64,000 nt of DNA from Megascapheus bottae (lineage: Eukaryota > Chordata > Mammalia > Rodentia > Geomyidae). Positions within the stretch are counted from its first letter, which is position 1. The number at the start of each line of letters is the position of its first letter. This document shows positions 43,151 to 54,680 of this stretch, in pieces. A model generated the notes under the pieces. It did not search any database, had not been told where the DNA came from, and saw only the letters and a list, made by a program, of their open reading frames with translations. The translations under genes were made by a program, and so were the position numbers. The DNA is taken from the NCBI GenBank assembly GCA_024803745.1, contig JANJXV010000016.1, forward strand, positions 43,654,025 through 43,718,024, read 5' to 3'.

Positions 43151-44160
43151 TCATTAGATTAGGCTAAAACACTTGTGCTGTTGGATTAAATTCTGTTTTT
43201 AACGTTACCCAGGGATCGGGGAAGCATTGTCTGGGGGAAAGCTGGGGAGCCTCAGGAGGGCTGGTGCTGGCATGCTTGTTTTCTTATTTGTATCAACAGT
43301 CGTCTTACGTGTATGACAAGGGGGCTGTTCAAGGTGGGTGCTCATGAAAGGCAGGGTGAGTTGAATGTGATGAGCACAAAGCCAAGCCGAGCCTTTGTTT
43401 CTGAGCTGTGGGATCTTTGGGACCTGCGAGGCAGCAGGGGTGGTTGTGAGAGGAGAGGTCTCCCAGGGGGAACATGGAGGAGTCCGAAAGCAAGGACAGC
43501 GCTGTTTCCCCAGCAGAGTTTTAGCCATGGGAGGGCAGGGAAAACATGGCGTCCCATAGAATGTGGACCTGAGGTCTTCTGCTCTGATGGCTGGCCTGGA
43601 AGAATGCTCCAACAACAATGTGTCTGAAAACTCAGCGTCAGGTCCTAGGAGGAGCTTCCAGAAACAGTTTGTAGTTGCTGAAGAACACGTGCAGCTCCTA
43701 ACAGTACCGACTCCTGCAGGGTCAGCGGTGGAAGAGGAGCTCACCTGCTAAAGTCCCCCTAAGCCACACGAGCTGCTGTGACAGGTGCCCAGCGGGGAGG
43801 GGGATGGAAGTGTGACGCGGTACGTAACGCAAAGGTTGTGCCATGCAAGCCACTCTTTAGCTCTTCCTTCCGGACTTTAGGCCGGCGACCACTTCATCCT
43901 CTATTTTTAAATCAAAGAAGTGGAGCAACTTTAAAAGGTTACCCGGTAGATCCTCAAAATAGGAACCGCCGTCTTACACTGCCTGGTACACTAGCTAAAG
44001 CTGCGGTGACAAAAGACCCGTGAACATCAGGGTACAGGGAGAAGGACTCTTGTTTTCACAGATTTCTCAGATAGGAGCTGGCTGGCTTCATTGAAAGGCC
44101 GAGCATCATTGTGGTACAATATGTGCTTGAGGAGGCTGGCGCCTAATGGCAGCTAGGAAG
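43151..44160. other. GC-rich noncoding DNA, no gene seen
   Basis: A 179-aa minus frame (43205-43744) overlaps 104-aa and 62-aa plus frames, with no domain. Chance frames in stop-poor DNA. Confidence 0.5.
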
Positions 44161-44162
44161 CG

Positions 44163-44310
44163 TGGAGAGAGAGGAAGGGAGGAGGGGCAAGGAGAGGGAG
44201 AGGGGAAGGGAGAGGAGGAGGGGAAGGAAGAGAGGAAGAGCAATAGGGAGAGAGGAGGATGGAAAGAGAAGGAGGCGGAGGAAGAGGAAGAGAAAGAGGT
44301 GAAGGGAAAA
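44163..44310. repeat. (GGA/GAG)n polypurine tract
   Basis: About 150 bp almost entirely purine on the plus strand, including an uninterrupted 52-base run at 44189-44240. The Glu/Gly/Lys-rich 153-aa frame is a low-complexity artefact. Confidence 0.9.
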
Positions 44311-44549
44311 GCAAGCAAGCCAGGGACACGGACGCCCTTCAACGGCACACTTTCAGAAATTCACTTCCACCTGGACCCCCCTCTTGACTGTCTGTCCAGC
44401 AGCTTGCTACCCTCATGGTCCAGTTGTGGCTTGACAGCACTGGAAGTCAGGCAGAAGGCTGTTAACACGAGAGCCTGTGGGGAAACGACGGGGCCAGTTC
44501 CACTCCAGCAGACCGAGAGAACCCAGAGCTTCTCACCCAGCTCACAGCA
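44311..44549. other. Noncoding DNA, no gene seen
   Basis: Nothing recognised. Confidence 0.5.
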
Positions 44550-44855
44550 GCGCTATCTGCAAGAGCAAAAGGGTGGAAACAAGGTGAGTGTCCAGCCTTA
44601 TATCTGATCATTAAAGTGTGGTCTATCCATAGGTGAAATATTGTGCAGCCACAAAAAGAAACAAGAATGAGCTTGGAAGGCCTTGTGCTGAGATCCGGGG
44701 ATGGAAGACAACGTGTTGTACGATTTAGCTTATGTGATGTCTCCTATGAGAGCAGCTGCTCAATTCTGTGTATGTATTAAAAGCCACTGAGTCAAACACG
44801 TGAGGACACATTCTTGGGAATTGCAAATTATATCTGAATTTGTCATTAAAAACAG
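44550..44855 (+). mobile_element. Old L1 (L1M-type) 3' end, sense
   Basis: CAAAAGGGTGGAAACAAGGT, GTGTGGTCTATCCATAGG, GAAATATTGTGCAGCCACAA, AAAGAAACAAGAATGAGC, TGTACGATTTAGCTTATGTG, TATTAAAAGCCACTGAGTCA and GCAAATTATATCTGAATTTG follow the order of the mammalian L1M 3' end (CCAAAAGGTGGAAACAACCC .. GGAATATTATTCAGCCATAA .. TGAATTATATCTCAATAAAG). It is diverged and non-coding. Confidence 0.78.
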
Positions 44856-47100
44856 TGTTTCCGATCAAAATAACACTGGAGAATTTAATAGACAGAAAGC
44901 CACACCCTTGCTAACTGAGCTTAGTAATTTGAGTTGTGAGATCAGAGCAGTTATAACAATATAAGTGCTACATTAAATAAATAAAATTCTATTTATCTTG
45001 CAAATTTTGCCATGTTAAATGTACCTGGGACAGTCCAGGAATGTTCTTCAGATGTCTCCATCTGTCCTGGGCTACTCACGGCCACAGGAATCCTGAAAGT
45101 GGTCGTCTCTGCCTCTCTGTCACCTTGGAGAACTTGCTCTGGACCATTCAGGCAGATGTGCTAGATGTGCCAGGAGAATAAAGAGCCTTACTGACTGATA
45201 GGAGAAAAGGCCTTGTACACATCGCTCAGAGAGAAATGTGTGTCTGCAGACAACAAATTGTCATTTATGGAGGGGTGAAGGGGAGAGCCCTGGAGAGGTA
45301 ACGTGGGAGTGCCTTCTCAGGCCTTCGTGCCCGTCTTCTCCCAAGGATCCCAGGAGCAGCCTAGCATTGTCCCCAAAGCACATGGCAAAGTCACTTGGCC
45401 CATGACCAAACACAGTAGGATGGAGGGATGAGCGTCTTACTGTTTCCACATGGTTTCTTTAAACTCTGAAACCAGAACATAGAGATGGAGCCAACAGCCT
45501 TGGCTCACAGCTATTGCCAGAGAGAAGAGTGGGTCGATGTATTATCTGTGCTGTGTTCTTCTTGCTCAGGATACACCCTGAGGGATTTCACTGTCTCTAT
45601 CTTATGGAGGGAAATTAGCCCATGGCCTAGAATGTTCAAATACACAAAAGAAATGGAAGTCTTCATCAACTGACTTCATCCATGAAGACATCTTCATTTT
45701 GGTGATAGACATTAGTAACAGAGGCAATCCATTAATTCATTAATAACTATCAACAAATGTTTTATCCTCTAGTTTTTTAATCTGTCATGCAGATGACTTC
45801 CAGAGAACATTCGACCATTTATCTCAGGCTAACTCCATAATGCAGAAGTAGATTTTATCCACAGTTGGACGCTGGCACTTCAGCTGCCTGGTGTGGTATC
45901 TCCTCTAAGGAAACCATTGGAGGTCACTTCTGATTACCTGAGAAATCCCACATCACAATATTAATCCAGGAACACTCTCAAATAAGCAAGCAAGTGCCAC
46001 CGGCCAGATCCTAGTAGAGCGCTGGGGAGTTCTGAAGAGTGCCCGGGATGGCTCGTCTTCCTTCCCTCCGCTTCAAAGCTCGGGAATCGCTTGGGACCAC
46101 ACATGCAGAAAGAACAATATGACTGCGACCAGAACTGGTGCACTTCCCTAAATATCGGCGCGTCCCATGGCAGACGGGCTAGTGGACACAGTGGGAGAGG
46201 GGCGTTCACTTTGTTACTCAAGGGAGTGTGGCTAGGCAGGAGATGGAACTAAGGAATGCCAGTACTGTGACGCTCCCACAAGCAGCAGAAACGCGGACAG
46301 CTCAGCTGACAGGTCCGCTGAAATCTCTAAGATATTGGCAATGACTCAGTATCCCGAACGAGTCAGTATACCGACTCTGTGAGTCTGCCTCGGGTCGTCT
46401 TTGCACAGTAATGAAATCATTATGTTTGTGGTAAGTGATGGTTGATCATAGCACAAAAGATGGGTTTATATCCACGTGTAGGAAATGGGTTGGTGTTTGC
46501 GGATGGTGGAATGCCTGTTGATATGCGGCGGGAGGCCTTTGACTACAGCTTACGTATACATCAGCACGTGCTCCTCAGGGCCACCCCCGAGGTGATGGAG
46601 AAAGACAGGTGTATGATCCGAAAACATTTGGGAAATGTTGAGTCAAGTGAAGTTTCTTTATCAGGGACTTCCAGAGCCGTTATAATCGACATCGAGAATC
46701 CCCAAGAGAAGCATATAGCAGAAGATTCCCCAAGCTTAGTTGACCCGAGAAATTTCCTTCTCCTCATCTTCACCAAAGGCACAGGGTCCCATTTCCTCCC
46801 CATGGGGGGAGAGACCAGAGCGTTGATGCAATCAGGTGTGTAGGCTGCATTCTAGACTTTTCTCATGCAGTTGATGACATGGAAATGTATTTTCTGATGT
46901 GTACAGAATGATTTCTAACCACCTAGGTCTTCCTTCTCCAGTGTCCCCCGTGAGCCTTGCCCTGTCAGAAACATCGTTTCTGAACTTGACCATGACCAAC
47001 TGCTTTCATGCTACTTCCTCAGCTTCAAGGCTAGACTTCCATCCCAACTCCAGCTGGTCGACTGCGGATCGAGTGAGCCTTGAAGCCGTGTTCACCTTGT
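44856..47100. other. Noncoding DNA, one unexplained 133-aa frame
   Basis: A plus frame at 46442-46843 has no recognised family, domain or splice context and is overlapped by an 80-aa minus frame; I treat it as chance. 45690-45960 is AT-rich. No RNA gene recognised. Confidence 0.45.
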
Positions 47101-47410
47101 CTCGGCGGCAATCACGTCTCCATACATTAGTCAGGCATGCTGAAGTGACAGCTCTCAGGTCTCAGTGGTTTATAACAATGGCGATTTCTTTCTCGTGGCA
47201 AACAGCTCATCCACAAGATCATACGCACTGTGTATCTTGCAAGGCACAGGCTTTCCCGTGGCAGAGAGGCCGTACACTGGAAGAGCCAAACCACACCGAG
47301 GTTTGAAGCTTTTACTCAGGTGTGTGGTGCATCACGCTGCCCATATCCCGTAGCCCAGGCAAGCCCCAGGGTCGAGCCTGACCATTGGCTACCTCGAGTC
47401 ACATGACAAG
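47101..47410. repeat. Possible eroded mammalian-wide repeat
   Basis: GTGGTTTATAACAATGGCGA, CTCGTGGCAAACAGCTCATC and GCATCACGCTGCCCATATCC..GAGTCACATGACAAG vaguely recall an old dispersed repeat that ends GGCCAAAGCAAGTCACATGGCC. The family is not identified, and the match may be accidental. Confidence 0.25.
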
Positions 47411-47743
47411 GTGCAGGTGAGCCGTCTCCTGCCGAGAAAGGAGAGGGGTAAACAATTGTGACAGGTAATTTGTACCCCGGCCTCACACATCATGCAGGGA
47501 ACATTGACTGGAGCGTGCTGGCAGCATTTGAATTTTCTTCCTCTGTGCATAAGAAATGTCATTCAAACGCCAAACTTATTCCCAAAGTCCACTCAGATGT
47601 CTGGACTCATTGAACATTTGATTACTGTCTGTAAATGCAAGATGTTGAAGTTCCAGTAAATCAAACCTTCCAGAGTTTAATTCCCAAGAAGAAATGAAAT
47701 GTGACAATCTGGTCAGCAGAATGGTCCTTGAACCTGAGATTCG

Positions 47744-48004
47744 CTCCTGTCCTGTGGCAGGCCCCCCACCCGCGCTGTCCCCTGACTCCACACTCCTGTC
47801 CTGTGGGCCTTCCCCCCCCCACCCCACAGACCCCCGACTCCTGTCCTGTGCTCTCCCCCTCTGTCCCCTGACTCCACGCTCCTGTCCTGTGCTCTCCCCC
47901 GCTGTCCCCTGACTCCACGCTCCTGTCCTGTGGGCCTTCCCCCCCACCCCACAGACCCCCGACTCCTGTCCTGTGCTCTCCCCCCTGTCCCCTGACTCCA
48001 TGCT
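47744..48004. repeat. C-rich minisatellite, six 41-49-bp units
   Basis: The core CTCCTGTCCTGTG recurs at 47744, 47793, 47838, 47879, 47920 and 47963. Two unit types occur: one with GCTCTCCCCC..TGTCCCCTGACTCCA and one with GGCCTTCCCCCC..ACCCCACAGACCCCCGA. The resulting open frames (up to 194 aa on the minus strand, Gly/Arg/Ser-rich repeats) are by-products. The C runs give G-quadruplex potential on the minus strand. Confidence 0.93.
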
Positions 48005-48250
48005 CTTCCTTCCCAGCCCCTCATGGAATGGAGGTCTGGTGGACCCCACTCTCACCAGCCACGGGTTAACTTCACCCGGACTACACCTTCCTTGGCTGTG
48101 GATCAAGGGAATTTGCCAAGGACAACAGATCTCTTCACAGCCAGTCTGTGCAGTGCACAAACCCAGCTTTAAATACCTCCCATGAGGGTCACTTACATTT
48201 TGTTTACAGCTGAAAGACCCTTTGACCTTAAAATATTTTTAAAGGAAATA

Positions 48251-48304
48251 AGGAAGGAAGGAAGGAAGGAAGGAAGGAAGGAAGGAAGGAAGGAAGGAAG
48301 GAAG
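48251..48304. repeat. (GGAA)n microsatellite
   Basis: About 13 perfect GGAA units. GGAA arrays are ETS-factor binding platforms in principle; here it is described only as a tetranucleotide repeat. Confidence 0.97.
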
Positions 48305-49623
48305 CAGGAAAATCCCCTCAGCCTGTCTTCTCATGCCAGTAGCTCTCAGTGAATCACAAACACAGGAAATAGAGTTGGCCTGTATTTATTTTGCAGTTAA
48401 GAGGATAGGAGACTTTCCAGGACTTTTGTGTCTGGATTGTGGACTTGATATCTGACTGGTCCATGCAGCTTCCTTCATGAAGCTATGCTCACCAGGACCC
48501 GTCTGCAAACCCAGAGTCCCGGTGGTGGCCTGCGGTGACATGGCCAGCAGTGGGCCAGGCTGGAGCTCTCCCCGACGGCACACTCCTACCCCGGTCCAGC
48601 TCACACCATTCATCCTCACCATTTGTGGCTGCAAGTGTGGCCACAGTGCCGGCAGGTCCTGCCTCTGGAAGGATCTCTGCAAGGAGGTGCTTGCCGTGGG
48701 CCTGCGCCCCCGCTGGACCCCAGGAAGGACTCGCCGCCTTGCTGCCCAGTGCTGAGCTGGGAGCCTGCGTGGTGAACATGACCCTCTTCTTCCTTGCACG
48801 GGAGCTGGAGCTGAGCAAGCGAGCTCTGGTTGATGGACGTCTGAGTTGGGCTTCTGGAGGGGGTGGGGGTTCACCCTAGGAGGCAGGGGTGGGGACGGGT
48901 AGGGACATAGCCAGGCTAGCATGTCACTGCTGCAGCTCCGTGACTGGAACTGAGACCCAGGAACCACTCGTGGCAAGTTCTCCCACTGCGGCGTCACCTC
49001 CCGATGACCTAGTACCTTCGGTGGCCTTGGTCACAGGAGTGTCCCCAGCTCGTGGGAGCCCTGATGGCTCCCCTGGTGACCGAGCAGTAACCAGCAAGGC
49101 ATCTCCATGGCAACCGTGACTCGGAGGAGGAGAGCCAGCGGATGACATCTGGTACCCTGTCCTCGTGAAGCCTTTCTCTTCTTTGCCAACTTTGGAGGAG
49201 CCAAGTGTTCTTCTCAAGAGGCAGATGGAATGTTCCCAGGCAGGCCGAGCCTGAGGGTTATCAGATTGTCCTCCACACGGGGAGGTTTACCATGGCTTCG
49301 TCGTGCAAGCTTCCAGCCTGACAGTGAGATTCTTTGCCTACCCGAATCAGGATACACAGCACTTTATACAATTTAACAGGAACAAAGGAATCTAGAACTT
49401 GTTCTGTGCTCTAGGCAAAATATAGAGGCTCATTTTTCCCCGTTGGACACTGCAGTTACATTTCCCTTAGGAAGGGAAGAAGGAAAGAAGAAAGAGGCAA
49501 AAAACCAAAACCATGGTGAGTGGAAGGTATGAAAAAACTTTCAGAGGAGAGGCCTTGCCTGTGACAGCTGAGATGGATTTTTCTGTGTGGCAAGTAGAGT
49601 TAGAGCTTGAAAATACATGTAAT
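48305..49623. other. GC-rich noncoding DNA, no gene seen
   Basis: Several overlapping frames (up to 203 aa on the minus strand, 114 aa on the plus) lie at 48386-49217 without domains or splice logic. A G-quadruplex motif at 48886-48904 is listed separately. No interspersed repeat recognised. Confidence 0.5.
48886..48904 (+). other. G-quadruplex motif
   Basis: GGGGTGGGGACGGGTAGGG: four G tracts with loops of 1, 2 and 2 bases. It meets the standard G3+N1-7 definition directly from sequence. Confidence 0.85.
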
Positions 49624-49850
49624 TGGTGTTGGTCTTGGGGCTTGAAATCCAAGCCTAGGCACTGTCCCTGAGGTTTTGTGTTTGAGGCTGGAACGCTACC
49701 ACTTGGACACAGCTGTCTTTGGGCCTTGGGGTGGTTAACTAGAGAGATGAGTCTCACAGGCTTTCCTGCTCAAGTGGCTTTGGATTGTGGTCCCCAGATC
49801 TCAGCTTCTTGATAGCTAGGATTACAGGTGTGGACCACCAGCATCTGGCT
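49624..49850 (-). mobile_element. Dimeric B1-ID SINE, antisense, near full length
   Basis: TTGGTCTTGGGGCTTGAAAT, CACTGTCCCTGAGG, GCTACCACTTGGACACAGCT, GATGAGTCTCACAGGC, GGCTTTGGATTGTGGTCCCC, AGATCTCAGCTTCTTGATAG, CTAGGATTACAGGTGTGGAC and CACCAGCATCTGGC. Both halves are present and moderately diverged. Confidence 0.88.
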
Positions 49851-52800
49851 GGAATCAGGTTTTTTCATCATGAATCTTCTATGCATGTCGGATCGCTACA
49901 ACCTAGGAACATGACCATCCCTTTTTCACAGTTGAAATAAGAGCAGTGTACAAGTCATGTACAAGAGAAATTACTGGGCAGAAGCTTTTAGTTTTCCAGA
50001 AACTTCAGGGTGTACCCTGAAATGCTGACTTCTGGGGTGATTTTCTGCTGTTCTTTGTCCTCTTGCTGGTGTGAGGGACACTGGAGGTTCTGGACACAGA
50101 GTGATGGAGGCTGGGTTCTGGTGACACTGATGCCCTTTGCGTGAAATTGGGAGACTGGCCTGGCCTCCTGTGCCTGCTGTTGTGCTTAGCACAGTGCCAC
50201 AACCATATGGAGGGGTTTGAAAGTGCCATTTGGTGAGTTTTATTATGCCATCCTCCAGTTTCCTCACGTCTCTCAGGCTCTTCCCACATATATTAGGAAT
50301 GAAGCAGCCTCTTGTCACGTCACGCGAGTGGATTCCCCACTCCACTCCATGATTCTCGAGTTCCTGGCAGGCCTCAGGTACTCACAGACTCAGTTTAGTG
50401 TTGGGGAGAGCTCACCAACCCCCTTGCCTTCTGTTCCTGAATTCCTCACCCCTGGACCCCCTGGAGCCTGTGGAACCTCCCTTGCTTGGATTGGTTTTCT
50501 GTCTCTCCTCTCCTGACCATTCTAATGCAGGCCCCTCCTCCCCCTAGGCATTCTCCTCCCTGCTCCAGATGCAGTTTCCTAGCTAACCACATCAAGCAGA
50601 GCCCCGGGCCCAGGCAGGACATGGCATCTATGTGTCCAGCCTCAACTTCTGACCTCGTGTGAGTCCCCGTCTCTGTTCATGGCATCTCCAGCCTTCTAGC
50701 CAGCATCACTGTCCACTCACCGGGGCTCTGACTTCACCACCACCATCATCTTCGTAGTTAGCTGTTCTATTCCCTGCTTGAAAGTCCCAGATTTGGGTCC
50801 TTCGGATTCAGACCGCCTGGTGCAGGGTGAGTCCCCGGGGCCCCTTAATGGTGTGCCCTGCATCAGCATTATCTCTGCCATTCCTCACCACACCACGTCC
50901 ATGTGTGGACAACGCTCCTCAGGGCTGCGCACTGCTTACCAAAAGAAGCTAAAGATTTTTTATCAGGTTCAGATCTGCTTTGTGGCCCTGAGAAGCCCCT
51001 CTTCCCTCCAGGCCACAGCCCTCAGGTCCCGAGCACTGTCTTCACGTGCTTCTACTAATGGGACTCCTGCTTGAACCCCCAGCTCGTCTGCCCGGGGCTC
51101 CAGGTCAGTCATGTCCTGTGCTCCAGACGGCATTCCGGCCTTCTGTGTTCCATTGCTGAGCTGGGTCTCCAGGGCCCGGCCAGGCTCCACCCACCCCGAT
51201 GACTTGTGCGCCTAGCATTTGTCCTTTCAGCACCTCTGGGCGTGGTCCATCGGGGCCACATAGGTCTTGGTGTGGTCCGAGGTCTTCGCTATGTGCATGT
51301 CTTTCTCTTGCCATGTGGACTTCCTGTAGGCAACGTGGCAAAACAGCACATATTCCCTATGGGAAGAAAGAGAAGAAGCCTGCCCAGAGCCCCCGTGTGG
51401 GGAGGAGTGAGTGGCCTCTGGGCATCACTCTGTCAGAATCTTGGGTGAGTTTTCCCCTAGCTAAGAGTGGACGCCAGTGGACTCCTCAGGACTCAGAGGT
51501 CACATGGAAGGCCTTTAGAATGTGGCTCTTCCTTTTGATCTTTTAAGCATGTGTTTTCTTTGGTATGTATTTTTGGGTGATTTTTTTCTTAATTTCCTAT
51601 CAATCCCTTTTGCTATTTTCAAGTCTTGAACTGGGGTACCTTTTGACAGCTTCTTTCAGGAGAAAAGAGGAACACATACAGTTGAGTATATCTGGTGCTT
51701 CCAAAATGTAACCTAATGGAATGAGCTCAAGAGCATTTATAATAATCTAAGTAAAATACAGTTAAATATAATTTGCATAATCCTAGAATAGAATATGTTT
51801 GGGCTTTCAGACAACAATAATATCTGCATTATTGTTTTACTTTTTGATTGCTTTTGAAAAATTGATTTGGTATTGCTTGGTATGAATAGATCTCCATGAG
51901 TAAATTATGATGAAAATTCAAAGCCATCATAAATTAAATGCATTTTTTTCCAGCTTTGGTATACAAGACTTTCCATTAAGCTAGCCTCATATAATATACC
52001 TTGGCTGTGTTCAAGAAAGCCCTGTAAATTATCCTAAGTATTTAAAATGGTAAGTAGACATTGGAAAAGGCCACATTAGGATTAATGAATGAAGGGGTTG
52101 ATACTGAAAATGCACTTGTAAATAAATAACATGAAAAGTAAAGATGACATGTTGTTAGGTTAGAGTTACAGGTAGAGGATGGCCATAAATCTCAAGGTGG
52201 CAGCGACTTTTCATGGAATCTGGGTGTCATTGTAAGCATAGTTCCAGCTTCCTCCAGTGCAGCCTCCGAGGCCTCCAGCCCTAGCCAAGGCCTCACTTCT
52301 GGCCCACATTTGGTGAAGTACTTGCCTAGTAGCTGGGGACAATGCATGTAGGGTTGTATCTTGTCTTGGCACTCCTGGAATAAATGCTTTGGGGAATGAA
52401 GCATATGCCAGGAGCCAGGAGACTGGGGACAAAGAAGAGCACAGAGCTAGGGACGTACACAGCAGGATGTAATGCCTTAAACATGTCCTTGTTCTCCTTT
52501 GTCTGAGGTTCCAGGAGTGTGGAGTGTGGAGTGTGGAGTGCCAAAAGAAGACAGTGCTTACCTGGAATCTTGCTGAAGGGCTGTGGTAGGATAGATCTGA
52601 GAGGGAGCACTTGAAAAGGTGTCTTGGGTATATTTAGAGGTAGAACGCAAAGTTTAATTAACACTCTCCTTAGGCATATCAACTTGCAACTATGTAAACT
52701 CTGCTTTCCTAAATTATCCATACATGGAAATGGTTATGCATATCCTATGCACTGCAAGGAGAGAGGGTTCCTTCTGAGATGTTCATTTGCTCTGACTTCC

Positions 52801-53240
52801 AAAGAAATGTAGTTCCAATTACATTATTTGCAGTACATATTAGATTTCCCATTTCTGAAGAAGATGACTTCAACTTGAACCACTAGGGGTATGTTTTAGA
52901 ATTTCCACAGAGAAGCCACTCTCAAGTAAATGGCAATTACCAATAAATGAATCCATGTTGGACTCTTCATCACAGAAAGAATAATCATGTTGATAGTAAT
53001 CAAGTTTTCAGCATCATACAATGAATGAGCTGACAGTGGACCAGAAGCTCTAAGGATCACAAGAAGTTCTACGTTTAAAAAGACGCTTTGAATTCTGCTT
53101 CGGATAGCACAAGCTTCACAGGTGGTTGTGAAGTCGGGACAAAGTTCAAAAACCAGCTGTTGAAATCACTGAGAATGAGGAAAGACAGGAGGAACCTGTC
53201 TTTCCCCCAGGATTGAGGGAAAGCCGCTGGCTGATATTCT
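49851..53240. other. Noncoding DNA, no gene seen
   Basis: 49970-51540 is GC-rich with domainless frames up to 131 aa. 51540-52170 is AT-rich and may hide an eroded L1. A 7-bp repeat (AGTGTGG x3) lies at 52515-52539. A string near 53098 (TGCTTCGGATAGCACA) faintly recalls U6 but does not continue. Confidence 0.45.
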
Positions 53241-53266
53241 CATTCATTCATTCATTCATTCATTCA
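53241..53266. repeat. (CATT)n microsatellite
   Basis: Six perfect CATT units plus a partial one. Confidence 0.95.
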
Positions 53267-53837
53267 ATCCAGGACACCCCCAGATTTGTAACCTGAAACA
53301 GGAAGAACTCAGGGAGAAACTCATAACCTTTACTGGCCTATCCTGGGGCTAGAAGTGACTGGAAAGTGAGGAGAATTACAGAAACCATGAATACAGAGTG
53401 AGGGAAGGGGTGACATTGTCCAAAAAGAAAGTGCTCATTACATGATTTAAGTGAATGTAAATTCTCGGTATGTCACCTTTAATTTTAACAAGAAGCCAAG
53501 GATACAGAAAGCCCTAAATTGTGCATACACGTCTCCCTCATTCTGGTTTACTGCTGAATGGACAGATGTGGCGGACCCTTCGTGCCAAGAAGCAAAAAGT
53601 GACAACTACAGGACTCTACTCACTATTTTGATTTTGGTAAGTGTGCTGTAATCCCACAAAAGAAGGCCCCCATGCTGAGCGACTGCACAGTCAGATAATG
53701 AAGGGACTCGGAGATGCCATATTATTGTTTCCTTCCTTTTTGCTGGGCATGGCATTTTATTTATTTAATTTGTTAGTAGCATACATTGGTATAAAACCTC
53801 CTTAAAATAATTTTAGGTTTTATTATTCCTTTTATTT
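53267..53837. other. Noncoding DNA, no gene seen
   Basis: Nothing recognised. A 66-aa frame (53451-53651) lacks features. Confidence 0.45.
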
Positions 53838-54135
53838 TCCAGTCCTGAAGCTTGAACTCAGGGCCTGGGCACTGTCCTTGAGCTTTTTTGCTCAGGGGCT
53901 ATTACTCTACCATTGAGCCACAGTGCCACTTTTGGCAGCTTCCTCCTCCTCCTCCTCCTCCTCCTCCTCCTTCTCCTCCTCCTCCTCCTCTTCCTTTCTT
54001 TCTCCTTTTCCTTCTTCATTTTTGAAGGTAAGAGTTTCATGGACTTTTCCAGATGGGCTGGCTTTGAACTGCTATGCTCAGAATTCAACCTCCTGGGTAG
54101 CTAAGATTACAGGTATGAGCTATTGGTTCCCAGCC
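53838..54135 (-). mobile_element. Dimeric B1-ID SINE, antisense, with an internal (TCC)n expansion
   Basis: CCAGTCCTGAAGCTTGAACT, CAGGGCCTGGGCACTGTCC, ATTGAGCCACAGTGCCACTT, TTGGCAGC, then a 79-base pure pyrimidine run (53939-54017). It resumes with GTAAGAGTTTCATGGAC, GGGCTGGCTTTGAACTGC, CTCCTGGGTAGCTAAGATTA and CAGGTATGAGC, ending CCCAGCCC. The TCC array sits in the linker between the ID half and the B1 half, where normal copies have a short pyrimidine/T stretch. Confidence 0.92.
53939..54017. repeat. (TCC)n / pyrimidine tract inside a SINE
   Basis: 79 bases without a purine on the plus strand: CCT/TCC triplets, then TTCCTTTCTTTCTCC. In frame it gives poly-Leu or poly-Ser on the plus strand and poly-Arg on the minus strand, which is an artefact. 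Confidence 0.97.
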
Positions 54136-54526
54136 CATTGTTCTGTTTTTATATGTGCAAGTGAACTGCTCTGATTATATTCATCCTTATCCATTCACTT
54201 AGGTAGCCTTTCCCTCTCCTAAATAGAATCTCTGCTTTCTAGTCGTTCTCTTTTTGTAGGTGTATAGTAATTGTACTAAGAAATTTCATATGCATATTTG
54301 TTTTGATCAGATTATTCCTCTCCACTAATTTCTCTTTCTTCATTCCCCCAAACTGTTGAAATTTCATTGAGATTCTTTATGTCATCTTTAAACAGTGAAA
54401 ATGTCCTTCAAAGTCACTCACCCTCGATCTGCCCTCATCTCCTAACAGCCCCGTGGTTAGAATCACAGCCTGTGTGTCTGTTTCTGTGTCAGTGTATCAG
54501 TGCATATGTGTGTGCCCGTTAACATG

Positions 54527-54561
<35 letters not shown>

Positions 54562-54680
54562 TTTCAGTATTTACTTTCTGAACTTGGTTTTTCTCATTCA
54601 ACATACCGTTAAAGTGCTCTTAATGGTTGAAAATACATGCCGCTTTTTTTTTCTGTCTCTGATTCTTTTTGTGAAATTAT
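54136..54680 (-). mobile_element. Probable L1 3' region, antisense, with (AT)n
   Basis: TTTCATATGCATATTTG, CTTCATTCCCCCAAACTG, then a perfect (AT)15 at 54530-54559. This is followed by CTGAACTTGGTTTTTCTCAT, TCAACATACCGTTAAAGTGC and ATGGTTGAAAATACATGCC, which parallel the antisense rodent L1 end (TGAGTTTGGTTTATTTCACTCAACATG .. ATGGCTGAATA). It is diverged, and the boundaries are uncertain. Confidence 0.5.

Noticed and set aside
46442..46843. 133-aa plus frame as a possible gene
   Set aside because: No recognisable family, domain, splice or promoter context; its length is within what chance gives across 64 kb in six frames.
47576..48160. 194-aa minus-strand frame with Gly/Arg/Ser repeats
   Set aside because: By-product of the C-rich minisatellite.
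53098..53160. U6 snRNA-like start (TGCTTCGGATAGCACA)
   Set aside because: Similarity stops after about 15 bases; the conserved U6 interior (ACAGAGA region) is absent.
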